Positions 1-6,392 of a stretch of 11,036 nucleotides of DNA are shown one piece after another. The notes under the pieces are model-generated. The model was not told where the DNA came from, ran no database searches, and saw only the letters and a list, made by a program, of their open reading frames with translations. This stretch comes from Acholeplasmataceae bacterium. GTDB lineage: Bacteria; Bacillota_I; Bacilli_A; Acholeplasmatales; Acholeplasmataceae. Positions within the stretch are counted from its first letter, which is position 1. Every line of letters begins with the position of its first letter. A program made the position numbers and the translations under genes. The DNA lies in the NCBI GenBank assembly GCA_003518475.1, contig DOYO01000112.1, positions 1-11,036 of the forward strand, written 5' to 3'.

Positions 1-806
1 GACGGCATTCTCTTCAGCATCCCGATCAGTTCTGTATCCTTATATAGATCAATACCTTTCACATCTGTCAAGCCATGATCTGCGATGACAATCAGAAGTG
101 TATCCTCATGCATTTGGCCTGCGAGGTACTCTACTTGCGTGTTCAGTTCATTTAAAACACGAATGGTTTCTTTGCCGTGTATTCCATTGGTGTGCTCCGT
201 TAAATCAGGATCTGTCCAATATACATAAGTAAAATTCTTTTCAGGTTTTTGCGTCAATTCAATCGCGTAACTGACCTGTCTTTGAAAGGTTTCAAAGCCA
301 TTGGCTCTGAAGCTGGGAAATAGTTCATAGGTTTTCACTTCTGGTGAATTCTTTTCAATCTGCGTATAAATCGTTGGATAAGTCAGATATTTATCTCTAA
401 GCACTTCATCAAATTTTCTTGTCTTATCATAATAGTCCACATTCAAAAAGACGACGCAGTTTGAATTTTCTTTTTTAAAGTATTGAACCCATCCGAGATA
501 ACCGCTAGCAAGCGGTGGAAGTCCTGAAAGCACGGCATTGGTTGCAGCGACGGTTGTCGGTGGAAACACAGACGTGATGACATCCTTCACGTTTCTTCTT
601 AGAAAATCTGATTCCTTTAAATGCTCTTTGACAATGTTGATGCCCATTCCATCAAGAAGCATCAAAATGACATGGTTATAATCATGCGTCAATGCATCTT
701 CTAAAACGGGTATGCTTTTATATTTGGTTGGTGCCTTGTAGTGTTTGAGGAGTGTTGCTGCCACATTCAAAATGGAATGATCGTAATCCGGATAAAGGAT
801 CATCAT
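1..806 (-). CDS. Alkaline phosphatase superfamily phosphodiesterase/nucleotide pyrophosphatase (3' part missing)
   Basis: I read this frame directly: it is open from ATG at 806 (or the adjacent ATG at 803) to the left edge, giving 268 residues, with the C-terminus outside the window. It shows the metal-site pattern of the type I phosphodiesterase/nucleotide pyrophosphatase fold: Asp52 in LDGMGIN, the nucleophile region FPPTT (Thr84/85), YWTDPDLTEH with Asp201 and His205, and ADHG with Asp243-His244. The last metal-binding His lies beyond the edge. Family members hydrolyse phosphodiester or pyrophosphate bonds with two metal ions; the substrate cannot be told from sequence. No signal peptide is visible, so it is probably cytoplasmic. 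AGAGG at 810-814 is 6 nt from ATG 803 and 3 nt from ATG 806, so 803 may be the true start. It begins 6-9 nt after the pdp stop and is very likely co-transcribed with pdp. Confidence 0.85.
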   Translation of the reverse strand, partial: MMILYPDYDHSILNVAATLLKHYKAPTKYKSIPVLEDALTHDYNHVILMLLDGMGINIVKEHLKESDFLRRNVKDVITSVFPPTTVAATNAVLSGLPPLASGYLGWVQYFKKENSNCVVFLNVDYYDKTRKFDEVLRDKYLTYPTIYTQIEKNSPEVKTYELFPSFRANGFETFQRQVSYAIELTQKPEKNFTYVYWTDPDLTEHTNGIHGKETIRVLNELNTQVEYLAGQMHEDTLLIVIADHGLTDVKGIDLYKDTELIGMLKRMP

Positions 807-812
807 GCACCT

Positions 813-2108
813 CTACTTAATTGTTTTTTTAATCAAAACGACATGCTTCTTTTCTTTTCCAAATGTTATTGCATTCAAAATGAGGTTTTTTGCTTCTTCA
901 ATACCTTTTTCTCTGACATACAAGGTTGCAATTACATCGCCTTTTTTGACATAATATCCAATTTTTTTATGCAAATCAAGACCTACATCCAGGTAAACCT
1001 TGTCTTCCTTAGTTTCCCTGCCTGCGCCTAAACGCATTGCAGCTCTGCCGATATCCAGTGCGTTGATATCCATGATATAGCCTTCTTTTGTCGAGACAAC
1101 TGGAACAGTCTTCTTTGACAATAATAATGCTGGATTGTCCAAGCTCTTCAAATCTCCGCCTTGCGCTTCAACCAAATCAAGGAACTTCTGATAGGCTGTA
1201 CCGTTTTGAAGTGCTTCATGCAATCTGATTTTTGCTTTATCAAAATCATTTTCCAGACCAGAGTCAAGGAGTAAATGAGCACCTATTTCGATAGTGACTT
1301 CAACAAGATCCTTAGGACCTTCACCATTCAGTGTTTCAATGGCTTCATAAACTTCAAGCGCATTACCGATTTTATGTCCAAGAGGTTCATCCATTCCGGT
1401 TAAAATAGCTGTCATTTTTTTACCTGACAATCTGCCGATTCCAACCATGAGTTCTGCAAGTTTTACTGCGTCTTCTTCACTCTTCATGAAAGCTCCATGA
1501 CCGACCTTGACATCTAAAACAATCGCATCAGCTCCGCTTGCGAGTTTTTTAGACATGATTGAAGATGCAATGAGCGGGATAATATCTACGGTCGCCGTCA
1601 CATCACGAAGCGCATATAGTTTCTTATCAGCAGGAGCGACATCGCCGCTCTGTCCGACAATCGCGATTCCTATATCTTGAACCTGCTTGATGAACTCTTC
1701 AACAGCGAGCTCTACTCGATATCCGGGAATACTTTCAAGCTTATCAATCGTGCCACCGGTATGTCCTAGTCCTCTACCGCTCATTTTGGCGAACTTAACG
1801 CCTAGACTCGCTAAAAGAGGGCCCAGAATCAAGGTGACCTTGTCACCTACTCCACCTGTGGAATGTTTATCTACTTTGATGCCTTTAATCGGTGATAAAT
1901 CAATAGAATCACCTGAATCACGCATGGCAAGCGCCAAATATGTCGCTTCCTCATCATTCATGTTTTGAAAATAAACTGCCATCAAAAATGCGCTCATTTG
2001 ATAGTCAGGAATTCTGCCTTTGGTATATCCTTCAATTAAAAAACTTATTTCTTCTTTTGTTAGTACGTTGCCATCTCTTTTTTTGGCGATAATATCAATC
2101 ATATGCAT
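813..2108 (-). CDS. pdp: Pyrimidine-nucleoside phosphorylase
   Basis: Pdp cleaves uridine, deoxyuridine or thymidine with phosphate to free base plus (deoxy)ribose-1-phosphate, in cytoplasmic salvage. The N-terminus MIDIIAKKRDG is typical. The phosphate-binding loop KHSTGGVGDK (about residues 81-90) and the family signature SGRGLGHTGGTIDKLES (from about 110) are intact, as are RDVTATVDIIPLI and SKKLASGADAIVLDVK further on. At 431 residues it matches the usual length. The frame can be extended to a GTG at 2117, but that codon is only 2 nt from the AAGGAG at 2120-2125. ATG 2108 is 11 nt away and ATG 2102 is 17 nt away, so 2108 is preferred. The gene is divergent from the histidine phosphatase gene and is followed closely by the phosphodiesterase gene. 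Thymidine phosphorylase (deoA) is the close alternative by homology. Confidence 0.95.
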   Translation of the reverse strand: MHMIDIIAKKRDGNVLTKEEISFLIEGYTKGRIPDYQMSAFLMAVYFQNMNDEEATYLALAMRDSGDSIDLSPIKGIKVDKHSTGGVGDKVTLILGPLLASLGVKFAKMSGRGLGHTGGTIDKLESIPGYRVELAVEEFIKQVQDIGIAIVGQSGDVAPADKKLYALRDVTATVDIIPLIASSIMSKKLASGADAIVLDVKVGHGAFMKSEEDAVKLAELMVGIGRLSGKKMTAILTGMDEPLGHKIGNALEVYEAIETLNGEGPKDLVEVTIEIGAHLLLDSGLENDFDKAKIRLHEALQNGTAYQKFLDLVEAQGGDLKSLDNPALLLSKKTVPVVSTKEGYIMDINALDIGRAAMRLGAGRETKEDKVYLDVGLDLHKKIGYYVKKGDVIATLYVREKGIEEAKNLILNAITFGKEKKHVVLIKKTIK

Positions 2109-2119
2109 AAAGATCACGT

Positions 2120-2140
2120 CTCCTTAACACTTATTTTATC
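2120..2140 (-). promoter_or_regulatory. Probable extended -10 box and Shine-Dalgarno site of pdp
   Basis: Reading the minus strand, TGATAAAAT (2141-2133) is an extended -10 candidate (TG, one base, TAAAAT). AAGGAG follows at 2125-2120 and sets the ATG at 2108. No good -35 is present 16-18 nt upstream (AACATA at the 17-nt position). The promoter call is tentative; the ribosome-binding site is solid. Confidence 0.45.
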
Positions 2141-2150
2141 ATAAAAAGCG

Positions 2151-2169
2151 CTCATTATGTTATAATGAG
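2151..2169. promoter_or_regulatory. Perfect 8-bp inverted repeat in the divergent promoter region (possible operator)
   Basis: CTCATTAT, then 3 nt (GTT), then ATAATGAG: the two arms are exact reverse complements. The right arm covers most of the TATAAT at 2161-2166, and the element lies where the pdp -35 would be expected. It could be an operator controlling both divergent genes, or chance in AT-rich DNA. No regulator can be named. Confidence 0.45.
2158..2166 (+). promoter_or_regulatory. Extended -10 promoter of the histidine phosphatase gene
   Basis: TGTTATAAT is a perfect extended -10 (TG, one base, TATAAT), which often compensates for a weak -35. No clear TTGACA-like -35 lies 17 nt upstream (ATCATA at that place). 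A start site 6-7 nt downstream falls near 2173, just before the two candidate start codons. Confidence 0.6.
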
Positions 2170-2190
2170 GAAGGTGAAATGAGGGATTAT

Positions 2191-2748
2191 ATGATTTTAG
2201 CTATGGTACGCCACGGACAAACCAATTTTAATGCACAAGGAATCATCCAAGGCAGAATGAATAACCCATTAAATGATATCGGTAGAAAACAAGCTGAACA
2301 GCTTGCTGAAGCCTTGCTGGAGAAGCATGAACATTTTGACTTCATCGCCTCATCTCCGCTTTCTAGAGCTTTGGAAACAGCTTATCTTCTTTCACTGAAG
2401 CTTAATATCAACAAACAGATTCTTGTCGACCATCAGTTCACGGAAAGAGATTTCTATCATCTAGATGGCAAGCATGTCGAAGATGTCAAACATTTGATCA
2501 GACAAAAAAATTATGAGTATGATGGATACGAAAATGATAAGCTTTTGATCAAGAGAGTTACTCAGGCATGCTATAAACTTAGTCAAAGATATCCTGAAGG
2601 ACGTATTTTATTTGTCGCTCATTCCCATGTCATCAAAGCATTATTAGTTCATGTGAACCCTGATTTTTATAATTTCGCAACCGTCATCAACAATGCGGAA
2701 GTATTATATTTCGATGTTTCTGAAAAGTCTATACGATTGATCAAATAA
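2191..2748 (+). CDS. Histidine phosphatase family protein (phosphoglycerate mutase-like)
   Basis: A cytoplasmic branch-1 histidine phosphatase or mutase-like enzyme. Counting from the upstream ATG at 2179, the catalytic phospho-histidine is His12 in RHGQTNFN. The second core motif is SSPLSRALETA (about 58-68), an acidic residue candidate is Glu89 in FTERDF, and the second catalytic His is His148 in VAHSH. The family's usual fourth motif is SHGG or similar, so AHSH is a variant. The length (185-189 aa) fits small cofactor-independent phosphatases rather than the roughly 230-250 aa glycolytic dPGM, so a phosphatase is more likely than a glycolytic mutase; the substrate is unknown. ATG 2191 is chosen because GAGGG (2181-2185) is well placed, MILAMVRHG is the family's normal beginning, and the likely transcript starts near 2173. 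ATG 2179 with GAGG at 2167-2170 remains possible. It is the only plus-strand gene and is monocistronic. Confidence 0.88.
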   Translation: MILAMVRHGQTNFNAQGIIQGRMNNPLNDIGRKQAEQLAEALLEKHEHFDFIASSPLSRALETAYLLSLKLNINKQILVDHQFTERDFYHLDGKHVEDVKHLIRQKNYEYDGYENDKLLIKRVTQACYKLSQRYPEGRILFVAHSHVIKALLVHVNPDFYNFATVINNAEVLYFDVSEKSIRLIK

Positions 2749-2770
2749 AAAAGGCAAACGCCTTTTTTTT
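2747..2770. terminator. Bidirectional intrinsic terminator between the phosphatase gene and plsC
   Basis: GGC-AAAC-GCC (2753-2755 with 2760-2762) is extended by six A-T pairs (2747-2752 with 2763-2768). A run of T follows to 2770 on the plus strand and a T-rich run on the minus strand. It starts inside the TAA of the phosphatase gene and ends 2 nt into the plsC stop codon, so it can serve both convergent units. Confidence 0.85.
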
Positions 2771-3551
2771 ATAAATGATTATTGATGATGGTGAACATTT
2801 CATCGGCAAGCTCAGCAGTTGAAAGATGCTTGATATCTTCATACTTCTTCAAAGGATGAATGATTACTTTAATCCTGGTCACCCTCCATGGAGCGCGATG
2901 CTTCACATCAGTCGTTCCTTGAATGCTGATTGGAAGAACATCCGCGCCAGCTTTCATCGCGACACGATATGCACCGGCACGCATGGCAACCATCTTGATG
3001 TCATTTCGATCCTTGATTCCACCTTCTGGAAAAATCAGCATCGCCATGCCTTCTTTCACGACCTTGATCGCTTCAACCATCGCTTTCGCTGTATTGCGGT
3101 CACTTGTACGGTCAATCGGGAATGCTCCTAAATATTTGAGCCATAATCCAATCAGAGGAAGCTTATACACACCCATCTTTGGTGTAAAGGTGAGCGGTCT
3201 TTTGATGACTTCCATCATGATGAAAGGATCTGCATAGGATTTATGATTAGCAAACAATGTGAGTATTCCATCTTTAGGGACGTTCTCATATCCTTCAACA
3301 TCAATTTTTAATCTCAAGGCGATGTGATTTGCAAAAGCTGCTGTACTGCTTGTGAGATACCTTTTGTAAGAATTTGTAAATTTCGTATACTTGAGGATTG
3401 GAAAATTCAAAAGTAAAAAGAATAAAACAAAAAAGAGAGCTGGAATCGGACCTACAACAATCCATAGTGGAATCAAATACATATTTTCAAACAGGATCGC
3501 AAATCCGTAGACAAATGCGAACCAGCTTAATAGAAATACAGCTATAACCAT
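2769..3551 (-). CDS. plsC: 1-acyl-sn-glycerol-3-phosphate acyltransferase
   Basis: PlsC transfers an acyl group to lysophosphatidate to form phosphatidate, the precursor of membrane phospholipids, at the inner face of the membrane. Two hydrophobic segments (about residues 3-22 and 27-52) form an N-terminal anchor. The acyltransferase blocks follow in order: NHKSYADPF with His103 and Asp108 (the HX4D catalytic pair), GAFPIDR (142-148), FPEGG (174-178) and ADVLPISIQGT (203-213). Block III lacks the common T-R-S after FPEG, reading FPEGGIKD, a frequent variation. At 260 residues it is normal in size. ATG 3551 lies inside the end of folA (10-nt overlap), with AAAGGAAG 5 nt upstream, so translation is probably coupled. 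It is the last gene of the pepV-thyA-folA-plsC operon and ends at the bidirectional terminator. Confidence 0.92.
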   Translation of the reverse strand: MVIAVFLLSWFAFVYGFAILFENMYLIPLWIVVGPIPALFFVLFFLLLNFPILKYTKFTNSYKRYLTSSTAAFANHIALRLKIDVEGYENVPKDGILTLFANHKSYADPFIMMEVIKRPLTFTPKMGVYKLPLIGLWLKYLGAFPIDRTSDRNTAKAMVEAIKVVKEGMAMLIFPEGGIKDRNDIKMVAMRAGAYRVAMKAGADVLPISIQGTTDVKHRAPWRVTRIKVIIHPLKKYEDIKHLSTAELADEMFTIINNHL

Positions 3552-4021
3552 GATGTCTTCCTTTCATAAACTGCGAAGATCAGTCCATCTTCCATGATTT
3601 TTTCAATCAGTTTGAACTGTGACAGATCAAAAGATGGAAAATAAACATTGCCTTCATGTCTTTTCAGCACATAAGTGATGTAAAGACGGTCAGCATAGGG
3701 AAGAGATAGCTGATAAATAGTCTTTCCTCCGATAACCACGATATCTTCTTCAGTCGTTTTTAAAAAGTTGAATAAGTCCTTGACATGAATTGCGTCAATA
3801 TAATGAGCCTCATTGATATTAGCCACATATGACTTTTTAAATGGCAGAGGTTTGGTCTTATAATAGGTTTTTAAGGACTGATAGGTCATATCGCCCATTA
3901 AAACGGTAGCATTTTTTGTATGGTCCTTGAAATATTGCAAATCCTTGGGATAATGCCATGGTAAAAGATTATCCTTGCCGATCAACCAATTTTCGTCCAT
4001 TGCCCAAATCATCGATATCAT
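3542..4021 (-). CDS. folA: Dihydrofolate reductase, with unusual cofactor-site residues
   Basis: Reduces dihydrofolate to tetrahydrofolate, recycling the product of ThyA encoded just upstream. At 159 residues it has E. coli length, and the first 46 residues align with E. coli FolA without a gap by eye: IGKDNLLPWHYPKDLQYFK, with Asp27 as the catalytic acid, Trp22 and Phe31, and IGGKTIYQ (97-104) as the Gly-Gly nucleotide motif. Departures: position 44, Arg in most DHFRs and a contact of the NADPH 2'-phosphate, is Asp (MGDMT). The conserved Arg57 equivalent that binds the substrate glutamate is Lys62 (LPFKK) after a 5-residue insertion. The S63/S64 positions are Asn and Ile, and residue 6 is Trp. 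ATG 4021 shares ATGA with the thyA stop, with AAGGTG 5 nt upstream, implying coupled translation. Identity is firm; normal cofactor preference is not assured. Confidence 0.93.
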   Translation of the reverse strand: MISMIWAMDENWLIGKDNLLPWHYPKDLQYFKDHTKNATVLMGDMTYQSLKTYYKTKPLPFKKSYVANINEAHYIDAIHVKDLFNFLKTTEEDIVVIGGKTIYQLSLPYADRLYITYVLKRHEGNVYFPSFDLSQFKLIEKIMEDGLIFAVYERKTSWL

Positions 4022-4884
4022 ACTGCCACCTTGCCTTTGATCGCAGGATACGGATCATAGTTTGTCAGTTCAAAATCTTCAAATTTAAAATCGAATAGCG
4101 AAAAGACATTCGGATTAATCTTCATGACTGGTCTTGATCTCGGTGTACGGGTAAGCTGCAGTTCTATTTGTTCTATGTGATTCGAATAAATATGAGCGTC
4201 ACCCAACGTATGCACGAATTCACCAACTTTGAGATTGGTGACTTGGGCAACCATCATCAACAATAATGCATAAGATGCGATATTGAATGGAACACCTAAG
4301 AAAATATCAGCGCTCCGTTGATATAGTTGAAGGGAAAGCTTTCCATCTCGGACATAGAATTGAATTAACGTGTGGCATGGCGGAAGCGCCATGTTTTTTA
4401 TTTCTGCAGGATTCCATGCAGATAGCATCATTCTTCTGGAGTCAGGATTGTTTTTGATTTCATCTAAAATGTACTGCAGTTGATCGACCCCGTTGAAGTT
4501 TCTCCATTGCGCACCGTAAACAGGTCCTAAATCTCCATGCTTCTTCGCAAATTCAAAATCAGTCTTTATTTTTTCGATGTATTCTTCCATCGATTCATTT
4601 TGATAGTCTTCACTCTTCTTAAAAGCTTCATAAGGCCATGCATTCCATATTTTAACATCATGATCGACTAAATATTTGATATTCGTATCGCCATTAATAA
4701 ACCATAAAAGCTCATGGATGATAGACTTTAAGTGTACTTTTTTAGTTGTTAAAAGCGGAAACCCTTCGGATAAATCGAAGCGCATCTGATAACCGAAAAC
4801 ACTTTTAGTTCCTGTTCCTGTTCTATCACTTTTAAAGCTGCCATGTTCTAGCACATGACGACATAAATCAAGATATGGCTTCAT
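4018..4884 (-). CDS. thyA: Thymidylate synthase
   Basis: Converts dUMP and 5,10-methylene-tetrahydrofolate to dTMP and dihydrofolate in the cytoplasm. All hallmark motifs are present: RTGTGT (21-26) with the phosphate-contacting Arg21, FPLLTTKK (42-49), LWFINGDTNIKYL, the Arg pair 150-151 from the partner subunit, the catalytic Cys170 in LPPCHT, QRSADIFLG (189-197), Asn201, and HIYSNH (231-236). At 288 residues it is longer than E. coli ThyA (264); the additional residues lie around 87-112, in the small domain where Gram-positive enzymes carry an insertion. ATG 4884 has AGGGAGG 4 nt upstream. It lies 20 nt after pepV and overlaps folA by 4 nt (ATGA). The thyA-folA pairing is classical because ThyA generates the dihydrofolate that FolA recycles. 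Confidence 0.98.
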   Translation of the reverse strand: MKPYLDLCRHVLEHGSFKSDRTGTGTKSVFGYQMRFDLSEGFPLLTTKKVHLKSIIHELLWFINGDTNIKYLVDHDVKIWNAWPYEAFKKSEDYQNESMEEYIEKIKTDFEFAKKHGDLGPVYGAQWRNFNGVDQLQYILDEIKNNPDSRRMMLSAWNPAEIKNMALPPCHTLIQFYVRDGKLSLQLYQRSADIFLGVPFNIASYALLLMMVAQVTNLKVGEFVHTLGDAHIYSNHIEQIELQLTRTPRSRPVMKINPNVFSLFDFKFEDFELTNYDPYPAIKGKVAV

Positions 4885-4904
4885 GAGGCCTCCCTAGTTA
4901 GTAG

Positions 4905-6284
4905 TTATTTTGCGAGTTCGTATAGTGCTTCTGTGTAAATGATGGTAGCGAGAATTAAATCATCAATGCCGATGAATTCATTCTTTTGATGGATGAATGT
5001 CGGCTTATCTAAAAAGTGAGGTCCGAAGGCAACGCAGTTTGGCATTGCTCTGGCGAACGTACCGCCTCCGATATTGATTGGCTTCGCTTTGGTATCTCCA
5101 GTGTGCTTGACATAAACACCCATCAACTTTTTAACAAGGTCAGAGTTTGGATCCTTATAGAGCAACAGCTGATGCTTGTCGACTGTAACAGTCGCACCAA
5201 ATAAAGCGAATTCCTTCTTAAGCTTTAATACAACTTCATCAAAGCTGACTCCGTTTGGATATCTCAGATTTAAAGCTATTTCATATTTTTTTCCATTGGT
5301 CTTAATGACACCGAAATTATTGGTTAAGTCACCCATTTCTTGATCATGATAAGAAACTCCAAGCTTCTTGCCAAGCGTATCATTGAGTAAAAGCGCTTCT
5401 ACCATCTTGACCATTTTGTCATTGATTCCTGCTTGAATGAAGAATTCAAACATTCTGTCAATCGCATTTTCACCAAATTGTGGAGTTGATCCATGCGCGC
5501 TCTTTCCTACAACGGTCAGAACGATCAAACCGTTATTTTCTTTGGTTGTTCCTTCATACTTCTTATCTTTGAGGAACTTAGAAAATAATGACTTAAAGTC
5601 TTTCGTAGGATTTAAAACTGCAGTTGCGTAATCTGGGACCATGTTGTCTCTGAATCCGCCATCGATGGATACGATGTCTTTAGAGTCGATTTTACCTTCA
5701 ACCATGATGCGTGAAATACCTTTTTCAGCATAAATGAGTGGGAAATCAGCATCAGGAATGAATCCTGAAACTGGTGATTCTGGATAAACGCTGAAATAAT
5801 GACGGACGCAGCGCCAAGCTGTTTCTTCATCATTACCAACAATCAGTTTCACTCTCTTGGATAGAGGAACATTAAGTTCTTTAAGTATTTTCATTGCATA
5901 GTAAGCAGCGATGGTTGGTCCCTTGTCATCTTCGGTTCCACGACCATACATTTTACCGTCATGGATTTCTGCGCCATATGGAGCATATGTCCAGTCATTG
6001 CCCGCTGGAACGACGTCCAAGTGGCCGATGATGCCGACAAAATCCTTTTGGTTCCCAAATTCGATATGACCCGCATAACCATCAACATTGACTGTTTCAA
6101 ATCCGTCACGCTTGCCTAATGCGAGCATGAAATCTAAAGCTTCCTTCAATCCTTCACCAAATGGTGCGTTTTTTCTTTTTGGATCAAAAGTTGTCATCTC
6201 TGAATTGATTTGAATAATCTTCGTCAAATCCTGAAGCAGTTGATCTTTTCTTTTTAAAACTTCATCTCTAAAATTAATTGACAT
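4905..6284 (-). CDS. pepV: M20 family dipeptidase PepV
   Basis: A cytoplasmic dizinc dipeptidase that releases amino acids from dipeptides, acting late in peptide use. Numbering from ATG 6284, the metal-site motifs are GHLDVV (His88), GRGTEDDKGP (Asp119/120), NDEET (Glu153/154), FIPDADFP (Asp178 or 180) and FIHQKNEF near the C-terminus (His432), matching the PepV layout of lactobacilli. The lid-domain features HGSTP and the glycine-rich GGGTFARAMPN are also present. At 459 residues it has normal size. The frame also contains an ATG at 6293, but AAAGGAG (6300-6294) abuts it directly, while ATG 6284 lies 9 nt away. It is the first gene of the operon with thyA, folA and plsC and has its own promoter-like region upstream. 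Other M20 peptidases such as succinyl-diaminopimelate desuccinylase are less likely given the full PepV pattern. Confidence 0.95.
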   Translation of the reverse strand: MSINFRDEVLKRKDQLLQDLTKIIQINSEMTTFDPKRKNAPFGEGLKEALDFMLALGKRDGFETVNVDGYAGHIEFGNQKDFVGIIGHLDVVPAGNDWTYAPYGAEIHDGKMYGRGTEDDKGPTIAAYYAMKILKELNVPLSKRVKLIVGNDEETAWRCVRHYFSVYPESPVSGFIPDADFPLIYAEKGISRIMVEGKIDSKDIVSIDGGFRDNMVPDYATAVLNPTKDFKSLFSKFLKDKKYEGTTKENNGLIVLTVVGKSAHGSTPQFGENAIDRMFEFFIQAGINDKMVKMVEALLLNDTLGKKLGVSYHDQEMGDLTNNFGVIKTNGKKYEIALNLRYPNGVSFDEVVLKLKKEFALFGATVTVDKHQLLLYKDPNSDLVKKLMGVYVKHTGDTKAKPINIGGGTFARAMPNCVAFGPHFLDKPTFIHQKNEFIGIDDLILATIIYTEALYELAK

Positions 6285-6293
6285 TGTTATCAT

Positions 6294-6313
6294 CTCCTTT
6301 TTTCATTGTAACA
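6294..6313 (-). promoter_or_regulatory. Extended -10 promoter and Shine-Dalgarno site of pepV
   Basis: On the minus strand TGTTACAAT (6313-6305) is an extended -10 (TG, one base, TACAAT), followed by AAAGGAG at 6300-6294. The likely start site, 6-7 nt after the -10, falls inside the run of A that begins the Shine-Dalgarno site. The -35 position reads TTATAA (weak). The SD position favours ATG 6284 over ATG 6293. Confidence 0.55.
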
Positions 6314-6322
6314 TAAAAAATG

Positions 6323-6337
6323 CTTCTTATAAAGAAG
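6323..6337. repeat. Short inverted repeat at the pepV -35 position
   Basis: CTTCTT-ATA-AAGAAG is a perfect 6-bp inverted repeat with a 3-nt centre, overlapping the place where a pepV -35 would lie. It could be an operator or chance; its sequence is unrelated to the repeat at 2151-2169. Confidence 0.3.
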
Positions 6338-6363
6338 ACACAACTTTTAAAGATTTTTCACAT

Positions 6364-6392
6364 AAAAAAAGTACTGGATTTTAGTCCAGTAC
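6364..6392 (-). terminator. Intrinsic terminator of the padR operon
   Basis: The minus-strand transcript forms GTACTGGA / TCCAGTAC (6392-6385 with 6378-6371), an 8-bp perfect stem with a 6-nt loop, followed by seven T (6370-6364). The stop codon of the DUF4097 gene (6383-6381) lies in the loop, so the stem uses the last codons of the gene. Confidence 0.88.

Noticed and set aside
741..1031. Plus-strand open frame antisense to the start of the phosphodiesterase gene and the end of pdp
   Set aside because: Cys/Phe-rich translation typical of the reverse of AT-rich coding DNA; both overlapped genes are clear.
3542..4021. Possible reassigned genetic code (UGA read as Trp), as in Mycoplasma
   Set aside because: UGA ends five genes in the window where the family length is complete, and Trp codons checked in thyA and folA are UGG.
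5612..6109. Additional minus-strand open frames (5612-5842 and 5891-6109) inside pepV
   Set aside because: They are out-of-frame shadows; the pepV frame is continuous with all metal-site motifs, so there is no frameshift.
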